Assembly (NCBI RefSeq): GCF_020166335.1
Contig: NZ_JAIUJR010000010.1
Coordinates: forward strand, 48,261-112,260
Direction of reading: 5' to 3'
DNA from: Winogradskyella alexanderae
GTDB lineage: Bacteria > Bacteroidota > Bacteroidia > Flavobacteriales > Flavobacteriaceae
Length of the DNA stretch: 64,000 bases
Shown: positions 16,913 through 25,114 of the stretch, piece by piece
Layout: the number at the start of each line of letters is the position of its first letter
Position numbering within the stretch: position 1 is the stretch's first letter
The notes under the pieces: model-generated
The model's input: only the letters and a program-made list of their open reading frames with translations
What the model was told of the DNA's origin: nothing
Databases searched by the model: none
Made by a program: the position numbers and the translations under genes

Positions 16913-17754
16913 TGAAAAAGTTTTTTCTACTACTACTAATCTTATCCTTTACATTAACCAAAACAAATGCACAGGCAAAAGTCAATACATACAAATACGT
17001 GATCGTGCCACTTCAATATAAATTCTTAAAGGGTCAAAATGCTTATCGCCTTAATACGCTCACAAAGCAATTGTTTTTGAAAAGTGGTTATGAGGTGTAT
17101 TACGATAACCAATTGTTGCCAGATGATGTTTTTGAAGACAGGTGTCTCGCTATGTATGTCGATGTTAATGAGGTTGACAAGGGCTTCAGACTAACCAATT
17201 TAGAGATAGAGCTAAAGGATTGCAGGGGTAAACTTATATTGAAGTCTGATTTAGGAACGTCTGGCATAAATATGCATGAAGAAAGGTATCAAACTGCACT
17301 CAGAAATGCGTACGAAACCGTAAATGATAGACTCTTCTACCAAGAAAATAGTAAACTGTATTCTTCAGAATCAGAAACTGTAATAGCAGATGTTCAAAAT
17401 GAAATTGAGGAGACGGTAAATACTAATGTTGTTGCAACTTCAAATAAGAAAATGAAGACCACAAAAGAATCTAAAATAGACGATAAATTGGAAAGCAGTA
17501 CCAAATTGACCGAGGACAATACTGATAAAGAAGAAACACCAATGATTGTTTTCTACGCAAAGAAAATAGAAAACGGTTTTCAACTGGTTAATCAAGAACG
17601 AAAAACTGAAATGGTTTTATTAAATACTGCACTAGATAATGTTTTTTTAGTCAAAGGAGGGGACGCTATAGTATTTAAAAAAGAGGGTGATTGGATACTT
17701 TCAAAAAATGGAAAAGATGGAGTTCAGGTAGTGTCTTTAAACATTAAATTTTAG
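16912..17754 (+). CDS. Secreted flavobacterial protein of unknown function
   Basis: A 280-residue protein with a clear signal peptide (KKFFLLLLILSFTLTKTNAQ, cut about residue 21). The first mature part (22-145) is a compact alpha/beta region (YKYVIVPLQYKFLKGQNAYRL, RLTNLEIELKDCRGKLILKSD). It is followed by a low-complexity charged linker (about 160-215, rich in E, K, T and S) and a small C-terminal beta segment (FYAKKIENGFQLVNQERKTEM). I do not recognise a named family; it is probably periplasmic. Its stop overlaps the convergent rarA stop by 4 bases. Confidence 0.7.
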   Translation: MKKFFLLLLILSFTLTKTNAQAKVNTYKYVIVPLQYKFLKGQNAYRLNTLTKQLFLKSGYEVYYDNQLLPDDVFEDRCLAMYVDVNEVDKGFRLTNLEIELKDCRGKLILKSDLGTSGINMHEERYQTALRNAYETVNDRLFYQENSKLYSSESETVIADVQNEIEETVNTNVVATSNKKMKTTKESKIDDKLESSTKLTEDNTDKEETPMIVFYAKKIENGFQLVNQERKTEMVLLNTALDNVFLVKGGDAIVFKKEGDWILSKNGKDGVQVVSLNIKF

Positions 17755-19028
17755 TAGCCGTATTTATCTTTCCACAAAGTTCTGAGGTGTTTTCTCATAG
17801 CCTCTTCTCTTGCATTGTTTCCAGGATTGTAGAGTATCGTATTGGAGATTTCTTCAGGCATGAATTCATGCATGGTAAAATTATTAGCGTAATTGTGGGC
17901 GTATTTGTAGTCATCACCATAACCGAGCTCTTTCATAAGTTTCGTCGGTGCATTTCTAATTGAAAGTGGAATTGATAAATCGCCTGTTTCCCTCACCAAG
18001 TGTTGAGCTTTGTTAATTGCCTCGTAGGAAGCGTTACTTTTTGGAGAGCTTGCCATATAAGTAGTACACTGACTTAAAATAATTCTAGACTCAGGATTGC
18101 CCACGACTGAGACTGCTTGAAATGTATTATTTGCAATTACCAGTGCTGTTGGATTTGCATTGCCGATATCTTCACTTGCCAAAATAATTAGTCGCCTCGC
18201 AATAAATTTAACATCTTCACCACCTTCAATCATTCGAGCTAGATAATATATTGCGGCATTCGGATCACTACCGCGAATAGATTTAATAAATGCGGAAATA
18301 ATATCGTAATGCTGTTCGCCGGTTTTGTCGTATCGCACCGCTTTAGACTGTACTTGTTTCATTACAAGTTCATTGGAAATACTAATGGATTTACCATCTA
18401 ATGACATTACAATTAACTCAAAAATGTTGAGTAATTTTCGTGCATCACCTCCTGACAGTCGCAGTAATGCCTCAGTTTCCTTTAATTCAATGTCTAATTT
18501 AGATAAAACGTCATCTTCTTTAATTGCTCTTTTTAATAGTGATTCAAGATCTTCCTTATTAAATGCATTGAGCGTATAAACCTGGCATCGTGAAAGTAGT
18601 GCAGCGATTACTTCAAAGCTGGGATTTTCGGTTGTGGCACCAATTAAAGTAACCCAGCCTTTCTCAACAGCTTCAAGTAAGGAATCTTGCTGTGATTTAC
18701 TGAATCTATGTATTTCATCAATGAATAAAATCGGATTTTTTGCTGTGAACAAACCGCCACTTTTTTTTGCTTTTTCAATAACCTCTCTAATATCCTTAAC
18801 TCCAGAATTTATGGCACTTAACTTAAAGAATGGCCGTTGGGATTCGTTTGCAATTATATTTGCTAGAGTGGTCTTACCAATACCTGGAGGACCCCATAAT
18901 ATCATTGACGGAATTACACCGCTTTTTATTTGCTGATATAACATCCCATCTTTTCCTACTAAATGTTGTTGACTTAAATAATCATCTAATTGTTTAGGCC
19001 TTAGTCGTTCAGCTAGAGGTGTATTCAT
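17751..19028 (-). CDS. rarA: Replication-associated recombination protein RarA (MgsA) ATPase
   Basis: A 425-residue AAA+ protein. It has the N-terminal LAERLRPKQLDDYLSQQHLVG, Walker A GPPGIGKTTLA (about 46-56), Walker B ILFIDEIHRFSKSQQDSLL and sensor I ATTENPSFEV. The C-terminal tetramerisation and clamp-loader-like domain carries the family sequence SDPNAAIYYLARMIEGGED. RarA acts at stalled replication forks and binds SSB and single-stranded DNA ends. The length is normal. It is transcribed alone, convergent with the preceding secreted-protein gene. Confidence 0.95.
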   Translation of the reverse strand: MNTPLAERLRPKQLDDYLSQQHLVGKDGMLYQQIKSGVIPSMILWGPPGIGKTTLANIIANESQRPFFKLSAINSGVKDIREVIEKAKKSGGLFTAKNPILFIDEIHRFSKSQQDSLLEAVEKGWVTLIGATTENPSFEVIAALLSRCQVYTLNAFNKEDLESLLKRAIKEDDVLSKLDIELKETEALLRLSGGDARKLLNIFELIVMSLDGKSISISNELVMKQVQSKAVRYDKTGEQHYDIISAFIKSIRGSDPNAAIYYLARMIEGGEDVKFIARRLIILASEDIGNANPTALVIANNTFQAVSVVGNPESRIILSQCTTYMASSPKSNASYEAINKAQHLVRETGDLSIPLSIRNAPTKLMKELGYGDDYKYAHNYANNFTMHEFMPEEISNTILYNPGNNAREEAMRKHLRTLWKDKYGY

Positions 19029-19115
19029 GCCTTAAAAGTACAAAATGCTGTTCAAAAACAATTGCCTAAAATTGTAGAGGAAGTGACAATATTTCAGATT
19101 CCTCCAATTTGGTTT

Positions 19116-19123
19116 TAAATTTG
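19116..19123 (+). promoter_or_regulatory. Probable -7 element of the rhomboid gene
   Basis: TAAATTTG matches TAnnTTTG and ends 17 bases before the rhomboid start at 19141. The -33 TTG is not evident at standard spacing. Confidence 0.45.
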
Positions 19124-19140
19124 GTGATAAGGTTAATACC

Positions 19141-19881
19141 ATGGCAAAAGAGCAACAGTTCAAATATTCTACTAGTGTAATTATATATCCACTTACCATT
19201 CTTTTAAGTATTTGGTTGGTCTTTTGGTACCAAGCAAGAGTGGATTATAGCATAAAAGCTTTTGGAATAAGACCACACAAATTAGAAGGATTACTAGGTG
19301 TATTTTCAAGTCCTTTTTTACATGGGGACATAAACCATTTGTACAATAATTCCATCCCACTTTTTGTGCTTTCATTGGCTCTTTTCTATTTCTACAAAAA
19401 AATAGCTTGGAAAGTGATAGTTTACGGTATATTATTATCTGGTTTACTAACATGGTTTATTGCAAAATCGGGTAATCATATAGGTGCAAGTGGTTTAATT
19501 TATGTTTTAGTTAGCTTTATTTTCTTCAAGGGTATTTTTGCAAAACATTACAGACTCATTGCCCTATCCTTAATGGTTGTTTTTTTGTACGGAAGTTTGA
19601 TTTGGTATGTATTTCCGGTAAAAGTAGGAATGTCTTGGCAAGGCCATCTAGGAGGCCTAATAACTGGTTTGCTATTCGCAATAATATTCAGAAAGCAGGT
19701 GGCAAAACCAGAGCGCTACTATTGGGAGCAACCAGGCTACGATGAAGAAAACGATCCGTTTATGAAACATTTTGATGAAAATGGTAATTTCATTGAATTT
19801 GATCCGCCAGATGAGGCGATTTCTACCACAGAGCATAATAATATCGAAGTTAAATACGACTTTAGAGAGAAAAAGGATTAA
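19141..19881 (+). CDS. Rhomboid family intramembrane serine protease
   Basis: A 246-residue multi-pass inner-membrane protein. The first helix is near 14-28. It has a rhomboid L1 loop (SPFLHGDINHLYNNSIPLF), the nucleophile serine in GASGLIYVLVSFIFF (about 115-130), and the catalytic His in SWQGHLGGLITGLLFAIIF (about 168-186). The Ser-His dyad and HxxxN element are present, so the protease should be active. The C-terminal ~55 residues are soluble and acidic. Substrates are unknown. It ends in a 4-base stop overlap with rlmB on the opposite strand. Confidence 0.92.
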   Translation: MAKEQQFKYSTSVIIYPLTILLSIWLVFWYQARVDYSIKAFGIRPHKLEGLLGVFSSPFLHGDINHLYNNSIPLFVLSLALFYFYKKIAWKVIVYGILLSGLLTWFIAKSGNHIGASGLIYVLVSFIFFKGIFAKHYRLIALSLMVVFLYGSLIWYVFPVKVGMSWQGHLGGLITGLLFAIIFRKQVAKPERYYWEQPGYDEENDPFMKHFDENGNFIEFDPPDEAISTTEHNNIEVKYDFREKKD

Positions 19882-20612
19882 GCCCTTTGCCTAACAGCTT
19901 CGTATAGAAAAGCGCCACATGCTACTGATACATTGAGTGACTCAATTTGGCCTAGAATAGGAAGTTTAGCATGTTCATCTGCTGCTTTCAAAACCGATGG
20001 ATTAATACCTCTTCCTTCGGATCCCATTATTATTGCACATGGCTCATCAAGAGAAATATCATAAATCAATTTATTAGCCTTTTCTGTCGCTGCGATTACT
20101 TTAATACCCGAAGACTGAAGGTGATAAACCGCATCTTTAATGTGATCTACTTTACAGATAGGGATTTTAAATATTGCACCAGCACTAGTTTTAATCGTAT
20201 CACCATTTATTGGTGCTCCACCCTTCTTTTGAATAATAATTCCAGAAACACCTGTGCACTCTGCAGTCCTTACAATTGCACCAAAATTTCTTACATCGCT
20301 TAATTGATCCAATAGTAAAAACAAAGGAGTTTTTCCGGACTCAATTACATTTAAAACGAGGTTATCTATATGGTGAAATTCAATTGGTGAAATATGGGCA
20401 ACAGCACCTTGATGATTACCACGAGATAACCGATTGAGTTTTTCGATTGGTACGTAAGAGGTATTAATACCCTCTGATCGTAAAAGTTGCTCCAGTTCTT
20501 GGAATAGTTCGCCGCGAGATCCTTTTTGCAGAAATACCTTATCTATACTTTCTCCAGACTTAATAGCCTCAATAATTGCTCTAATTCCAAATACTGTAGT
20601 TTCATTTTTCAT
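19878..20612 (-). CDS. rlmB: 23S rRNA (guanosine-2'-O-)-methyltransferase RlmB
   Basis: A 244-residue SPOUT (TrmH) methyltransferase starting at ATG 20612 (MKNETTVFGIRAIIEAI). A longer frame from 20642 runs into the upstream terminator hairpin and is rejected. It has the N-terminal substrate-binding domain (residues 1-75), then the knotted SAM-binding domain with LLDQLSDVRNFGAIVRTAECTG, CAIIMGSEGRGI and the terminal knot motif LPILGQIESLNVSVACGAFLYEA. It methylates a peptidyl-transferase-region guanosine (G2251 in E. coli). It lies downstream of the sulfotransferase gene but is separated from it by a terminator. Confidence 0.95.
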   Translation of the reverse strand: MKNETTVFGIRAIIEAIKSGESIDKVFLQKGSRGELFQELEQLLRSEGINTSYVPIEKLNRLSRGNHQGAVAHISPIEFHHIDNLVLNVIESGKTPLFLLLDQLSDVRNFGAIVRTAECTGVSGIIIQKKGGAPINGDTIKTSAGAIFKIPICKVDHIKDAVYHLQSSGIKVIAATEKANKLIYDISLDEPCAIIMGSEGRGINPSVLKAADEHAKLPILGQIESLNVSVACGAFLYEAVRQRA

Positions 20613-20630
20613 GTGGTAAAGGTATAAAAA

Positions 20631-20653
20631 AACCATCCTCATAAAGGATGGTT
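20631..20653 (-). terminator. Rho-independent terminator after the aryl-sulfate sulfotransferase gene
   Basis: AACCATCC (20631-20638) and GGATGGTT (20646-20653) form an 8-bp stem with a 7-base loop. On the minus strand it is followed by a T-run (complement of the A-run ending at 20630). It lies 22 bases past the stop of the gene ending at 20675 and just upstream of rlmB. Confidence 0.85.
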
Positions 20654-20674
20654 GATAAAATACGTTTTGACGCT

Positions 20675-22312
20675 TTAATTTTTAATTATGCGTTTATTCA
20701 CTACAGAATTATTAGTGAAAATTCTTAATAGATAAATCCCATTTTGTTGGTTGCTCAAATCAATTTCGTCGTTGTAGGTCCTAGTAACTATCTCACCTAA
20801 TAGATTTGTTACTTCAACTTTTAAAATAGGTATTCGACTTTCAACAGTTATTTTATCTTTTGTTGGATTTGGATAGATATTTACCAAATTAATATCAAAT
20901 TCTTCAATACTTAAATTATCACATGGTGATAAATTAGGGTTAATCTCGAGAGGTTGTCCTGGCGTTAAATCTCTACCTACAAAAGCAGGGTAATCAATTC
21001 CATATTTTAATGCCCTGAACGTTAGATTACCTGTTGCATTATCATTTTGAGGCGTTGAAGTTCCATTAATATTGTTGATTGGATTCACATATTCCCAAAC
21101 CTTATTATCATTACTATCCAATTCAAAGAAATAGCCTTTATTACCTTCGCACACCAGTATATTTCCGTTTGGAAGCTGTTGTGCGTTACTTACTATTACA
21201 GAGTAAAAATCTGAGGGATCGGAACCTGGTTCAGAATAAGTGTAATCTGATGTCAAGGGCCCATATGCCGTACCTGGTGTGTAGTCAAATACACCAAGTG
21301 ATGTTTCAGGAGGGGAAATAATATCTACTTGTGAAAATTCAGGAGAACGCTGAAATCCATTATTAAACAATATTATTTTACCTTCATTTGGTAAACCGCT
21401 CGGTATGAAATAAGGTGTATGTTGGCCAAATAGAGTTCTATCTGCTTCCGTACCTTGTCTATATGCCTGCGGATTTCCCCATCTATAAAGCAGATCGCCA
21501 CCTCTACCGTAGGTTCCGCCAGAACCGGTGGCAGCTTCGGCCGTAGTAGTAGAGTGATCAATTACATAGATTTCGCTGACCCGTCTGGAGCTAATTGTTA
21601 TTTGATCACGTTCCTCATTGTATTGGATAGAATTGACATGTAACCAATTGTTTCCGCCAGAGCCATTATTAATGAAATTGATATCAAGTTTTTCAGGATG
21701 ATCAGCAACCACACCAAAGTTTTGTTTGGTGTTGTCAAAATCTTGGATTAGATGATCAAAAATATTCCATTCCCAAACAATGTTTCCAGTTGTTGTACCT
21801 AAAACAGGTTCAACTTCTATAATTTGTTGATTATACAATTCGCCATCAGGTAACAAAGCAGGATCTCTCCCCATATCTATAGCGTCCTGACCAGATACAA
21901 CAGTCGCTGCCAAAATAAGTACGTTGCCATTTGGAAGAGGGTGTGCGTCGTGATGTTGGCGAAATTGATTGGAGCTATATGTAAATGACCAGATTATGTT
22001 GCCATCCCAATCAAAGAGTTCCACGATACCACCCTGTCCGCCAAAACCTATATTACTACTACCGTCATCTAACCTTCCTGCCCTTAGCAAATTACCATTA
22101 GGCAATAGATAAACAGAGTTTCCTGGTAAATAAGCGCTGTTCCATTCATTGACCACCTCGCCACAATTGTTAATTAAATAGGCTTTTGTGTGTATATTAA
22201 ATAGAGTATAGCCGTCATAAACATCATTGGTTACGGATATAATCCCCACAGTATTTTGACTAAAGCTTAAGTACGTTATTAAAACGGCAAAGTAGAGTAA
22301 TTTTTTTAGCAT
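20675..22312 (-). CDS. Aryl-sulfate sulfotransferase-like protein with T9SS sorting domain
   Basis: A 545-residue secreted protein. A signal peptide (to about residue 18, SFSQ) is followed by an arylsulfotransferase-type beta-propeller. The repeats carry LLPNGNLLRAG, HHDAHPLPNGNVLIL, NNWLHVNSIQYNEERDQ and QLPNGNILVCEGN, where PNGN turns recur, as in ASST propellers. The last ~75 residues are a T9SS type A sorting domain (NIYPNPTKDKITVES ... GIYLLRIFTNNSVVNKR), so the protein is exported across the outer membrane and released or anchored. Enzymes of this family move sulfate between phenolic donors and acceptors. Whether this one is active cannot be seen, although conserved His residues of the propeller are present. 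Confidence 0.85.
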   Translation of the reverse strand: MLKKLLYFAVLITYLSFSQNTVGIISVTNDVYDGYTLFNIHTKAYLINNCGEVVNEWNSAYLPGNSVYLLPNGNLLRAGRLDDGSSNIGFGGQGGIVELFDWDGNIIWSFTYSSNQFRQHHDAHPLPNGNVLILAATVVSGQDAIDMGRDPALLPDGELYNQQIIEVEPVLGTTTGNIVWEWNIFDHLIQDFDNTKQNFGVVADHPEKLDINFINNGSGGNNWLHVNSIQYNEERDQITISSRRVSEIYVIDHSTTTAEAATGSGGTYGRGGDLLYRWGNPQAYRQGTEADRTLFGQHTPYFIPSGLPNEGKIILFNNGFQRSPEFSQVDIISPPETSLGVFDYTPGTAYGPLTSDYTYSEPGSDPSDFYSVIVSNAQQLPNGNILVCEGNKGYFFELDSNDNKVWEYVNPINNINGTSTPQNDNATGNLTFRALKYGIDYPAFVGRDLTPGQPLEINPNLSPCDNLSIEEFDINLVNIYPNPTKDKITVESRIPILKVEVTNLLGEIVTRTYNDEIDLSNQQNGIYLLRIFTNNSVVNKRIIKN

Positions 22313-22369
22313 AGAAACAATTTACATTGGCTGTAAATATACTTATAAATGTCAAATTTGGCCTAAATT

Positions 22370-24058
22370 TTAAAAGGTGGCTGTTAGACTTATGTGTACC
22401 TTAGAATCTGCAAGTCTAAATTGTCTATTTTCGGATTTACCACTAGAATAATTTAATCGAAACAGTCCCGCGTTGGTTAATAATCCGAGTCCAAAACCAA
22501 AACCAAAAAGTTTTTCTTTATTCTGGGTTAAATCATTTTCAAAATATGCGGCATCAAAAACAGAATGCACATAGATAGTATTACTGAGCCTATAACGATA
22601 CTCTGTATTAAGGACACCATACAGATTGGCCACTAGACTGTTTTCTTCAAAACCTCGAATTGAATTGATTCCTCCAAACCTAAAAAGCTCATTGTCCAGG
22701 TAATTGTCTGAAACAAGTACGGCGCCATTTATTCTTGTAAATATGCTATTTCTGTTATTTAGGTTGAAAATTTTATAGGTATCTATTCGATAGAGGCTCT
22801 GATTTGTTTTACCGAGATCATTATTTCTGTTGCCAATGCCAGAGGATAGGTCAATCCAAAAATTATAAGGAAAAAGTGGATCATAAAATTGAGGCTTGTT
22901 AAATGTATAGTTCACCGTGAAATAATTTGAGCTATAGTCGTTTAGAATAGAAGTGTCCTGATCTAACAAATTACTAGAGTTAACGGCATTAATACCAACT
23001 CCAATTTTATGTAAGGCATTAATTTGATAATTAATATTTGCAGTCTGAGTAACAGTAATAAAGGTAGAATCCTTTCTAAAAATATTAAGGCCAAGATCTA
23101 AACCAATGGGTGATTTAAACAGAAAGGGCAGACTTGTATTTATTCTAAATGTTTGTTGATCAATTTCATCACTTTTATAAAACAGGTTTAAGGTTTCACC
23201 AAAATTTAAATTATTGATTAGTCTTAAATCAAGGTAGCCATCAAATTCTAATCGATTGGTATTTTCATTGGTTCCAAAACCGAGGAATCCATCAAAATTA
23301 TTAGACCTAGCTTTTTCAATGTACAAATACAATGTTGTGGAATCTTTTGTGAAGAGAACCTCGGGGTCCTTTATTTTATTAGCAAATCTCAGATCTTCCA
23401 GCTGTTCAACTTTCTCTTTTATTTCGTTTAATCGAAACGATTGTTTTTCCTTTAATTTCAGGAAATGTTTAATGTAAGATTTTGGGAAATTGTCGTAACC
23501 TTTTACTATGATTTTATCTATTCGCCTTTTTTCGTTTATAGTAATGGAGATATCAGACACCAGTAGATTTGGATTCAACTTCTCGATGTTTTTAAGTTGA
23601 AGAGAGGAGAAGGGATCGCCTTGTTCTGCAATCGAAGTGTTTAAAGTCATCAGAACAGATTCGAGACTTGTTATACCAATGTCAAAGTAATTTTCACCTT
23701 TTACGTGATCTACTAGATTAAGTAAGTCAAGATTAAAATTTGCATCGTATCTTATCCTTATTTTGTCAATTTTGTTTCCCAAATATATGAATGCTTCATA
23801 AAGCGTGTCATTTTTCTTTGTAACCGATTCTATTTTTGTGTCGATATAACCATTTCGTGTTAAGCGCTTTCTAAATCTAGAGATCTCATTAGAAAGTGAT
23901 TTATAGTTTTCAAATAAGGAATTGTATCCAAGAGAATCGATTAGTTTAAGTTCTTTGTCCGATTTAGAAAGAATATTAAGTTTAATGGTTTGGCTGTGAG
24001 TTTGATTTATGCAAATCAAAAAGAAAAGAAATAGAAAAAAAGCATTAAATCCTTTCAT
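22370..24058 (-). CDS. Omp85/BamA-family outer-membrane protein with POTRA-like N-terminus
   Basis: A 562-residue protein with a signal peptide (to about residue 23, THSQ). The periplasmic part (24 to about 265) contains POTRA-like repeats (SRFRKRLTRNGYIDTKIESV; INEKRRIDKIIVKGYDNFPKSYIKHFLKLKE). The rest is a beta-barrel of amphipathic strands with the Omp85 L6 motif in the form FGGINSIRGFEENS (IRGF for VRGF/Y), and it ends with an aromatic residue (SLTATF). It could insert or translocate outer-membrane proteins, or be a TamA/FhaC-like relative. It is shorter than BamA, so it is not the main BAM component. It is divergent from rpsL. Confidence 0.85.
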   Translation of the reverse strand: MKGFNAFFLFLFFLICINQTHSQTIKLNILSKSDKELKLIDSLGYNSLFENYKSLSNEISRFRKRLTRNGYIDTKIESVTKKNDTLYEAFIYLGNKIDKIRIRYDANFNLDLLNLVDHVKGENYFDIGITSLESVLMTLNTSIAEQGDPFSSLQLKNIEKLNPNLLVSDISITINEKRRIDKIIVKGYDNFPKSYIKHFLKLKEKQSFRLNEIKEKVEQLEDLRFANKIKDPEVLFTKDSTTLYLYIEKARSNNFDGFLGFGTNENTNRLEFDGYLDLRLINNLNFGETLNLFYKSDEIDQQTFRINTSLPFLFKSPIGLDLGLNIFRKDSTFITVTQTANINYQINALHKIGVGINAVNSSNLLDQDTSILNDYSSNYFTVNYTFNKPQFYDPLFPYNFWIDLSSGIGNRNNDLGKTNQSLYRIDTYKIFNLNNRNSIFTRINGAVLVSDNYLDNELFRFGGINSIRGFEENSLVANLYGVLNTEYRYRLSNTIYVHSVFDAAYFENDLTQNKEKLFGFGFGLGLLTNAGLFRLNYSSGKSENRQFRLADSKVHISLTATF

Positions 24059-24161
24059 TATTTAAAAGACGGTAATTCAATTTAGTTAACGTAAAAATAG
24101 ACCTTAATATATACGTTCGAAATAAAAGTTTGATTTTCTAGTCAAAATTAATTCAATAGTG

Positions 24162-24192
24162 TTTGATTAATTAATATATATTTCTACCTTTG
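24162..24192 (+). promoter_or_regulatory. Strong promoter of the ribosomal-protein cluster
   Basis: TTTG (24162-24165), 19 bases, then TACCTTTG (24185-24192) is a near-ideal Bacteroidota -33/-7 promoter upstream of rpsL. This is the best promoter match in the window and fits the need for high expression. Confidence 0.85.
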
Positions 24193-24195
24193 CAG

Positions 24196-24211
24196 CCCTC
24201 TAAAGTGAGGG
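24196..24211 (+). promoter_or_regulatory. Small hairpin at the 5' end of the rpsL leader
   Basis: CCCTC (24196-24200) and GAGGG (24207-24211) can pair around a 6-base loop, starting about where transcription should begin (3-4 bases after the -7 element). A 5'-terminal hairpin may stabilise the mRNA. Function is inferred. Confidence 0.4.
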
Positions 24212-24236
24212 ATAATTAAATTTTTTTTAGAAATAT

Positions 24237-24611
24237 ATGCCAACAATTTCACAATTAGTACGAAAAGGAAGAGCCAAAATAACCAAGAAGAGTAAATCGG
24301 CTGCTTTAGATTCGTGTCCGCAGAGACGTGGTGTATGTACTCGTGTTTATACAACAACACCTAAGAAACCAAACTCAGCAATGCGTAAGGTAGCAAGGGT
24401 GCGTTTAACAAATGGAAACGAGGTTAATGCATACATCGGAGGTGAAGGTCACAATCTACAAGAGCACTCGATAGTATTGGTTAGAGGTGGAAGGGTAAAA
24501 GATTTACCAGGTGTTAGATATCACGTTGTACGTGGCGCTTTAGATACAGCAGGTGTATCTGGCAGAACGCAACGAAGATCTAAATATGGTGCAAAACGCC
24601 CTAAGAAGTAA
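24237..24611 (+). CDS. rpsL: 30S ribosomal protein S12
   Basis: 124 residues, normal length. It carries the S12 landmarks [28 protein letters not shown] (holding the Lys of the streptomycin-resistance site) and [14 protein letters not shown]12 sits at the decoding centre of the 30S subunit. It is the first gene of the str-type cluster, 44 bases after the -7 element of the promoter, and rpsG follows after 21 bases. The Lys in KKPNS is wild type. Confidence 0.98.
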   Translation: MPTISQLVRKGRAKITKKSKSAALDSCPQRRGVCTRVYTTTPKKPNSAMRKVARVRLTNGNEVNAYIGGEGHNLQEHSIVLVRGGRVKDLPGVRYHVVRGALDTAGVSGRTQRRSKYGAKRPKK

Positions 24612-24632
24612 TTTAAACTTTAAGAAGAAGAC

Positions 24633-25109
24633 ATGAGAAAAAGACAAGCGAAAAAAAGACCGCTTTTACCAGACCCAAAATTTAATGATCAGTTAGTAAC
24701 ACGTTTTGTTAACATGATGATGTGGGACGGTAAAAAGTCTGTGGCGTTTAAAGTATTCTATGATGCGATTGATATCGTTGAAGAGAAAAAGAATGATGAC
24801 GAAAAAACAGGCTTAGAAATCTGGAAAGAAGCTTTATCAAATGTGATGCCTCACTTAGAAGTGCGTAGTCGTCGTGTTGGTGGAGCAACATTCCAAATTC
24901 CAATGCAAATTCGTCCAGACCGTAAAGTCTCAACTGCAATGAAATGGTTAATAGGTTATGCTCGTAAGAGAAATGAAAAATCTATGGCACAAAGATTAGC
25001 ATCTGAAATCCTAGCTGCTGCTAAAGAAGAAGGTGCTGCTGTAAAGAAGAGAGTAGACACTCACAAGATGGCAGAAGCAAATAAAGCATTCTCACATTTT
25101 AGATTTTAA
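24633..25109 (+). CDS. rpsG: 30S ribosomal protein S7
   Basis: 158 residues with the S7 motifs [53 protein letters not shown] and the C-terminal [13 protein letters not shown]. It binds the 3' major domain of 16S rRNA and starts assembly of the 30S head; in E. coli it represses its own operon. It lies between rpsL and fusA in the usual order, 5 bases before fusA. Confidence 0.98.
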   Translation: MRKRQAKKRPLLPDPKFNDQLVTRFVNMMMWDGKKSVAFKVFYDAIDIVEEKKNDDEKTGLEIWKEALSNVMPHLEVRSRRVGGATFQIPMQIRPDRKVSTAMKWLIGYARKRNEKSMAQRLASEILAAAKEEGAAVKKRVDTHKMAEANKAFSHFRF

Positions 25110-25114
25110 TTGAA

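Noticed and set aside
20613..20642. Longer RlmB start (MRMVFLYLYH)
   Set aside because: It overlaps the terminator hairpin of the upstream gene and lacks family similarity; MKNETTVFGIRA at 20612 is the normal start.
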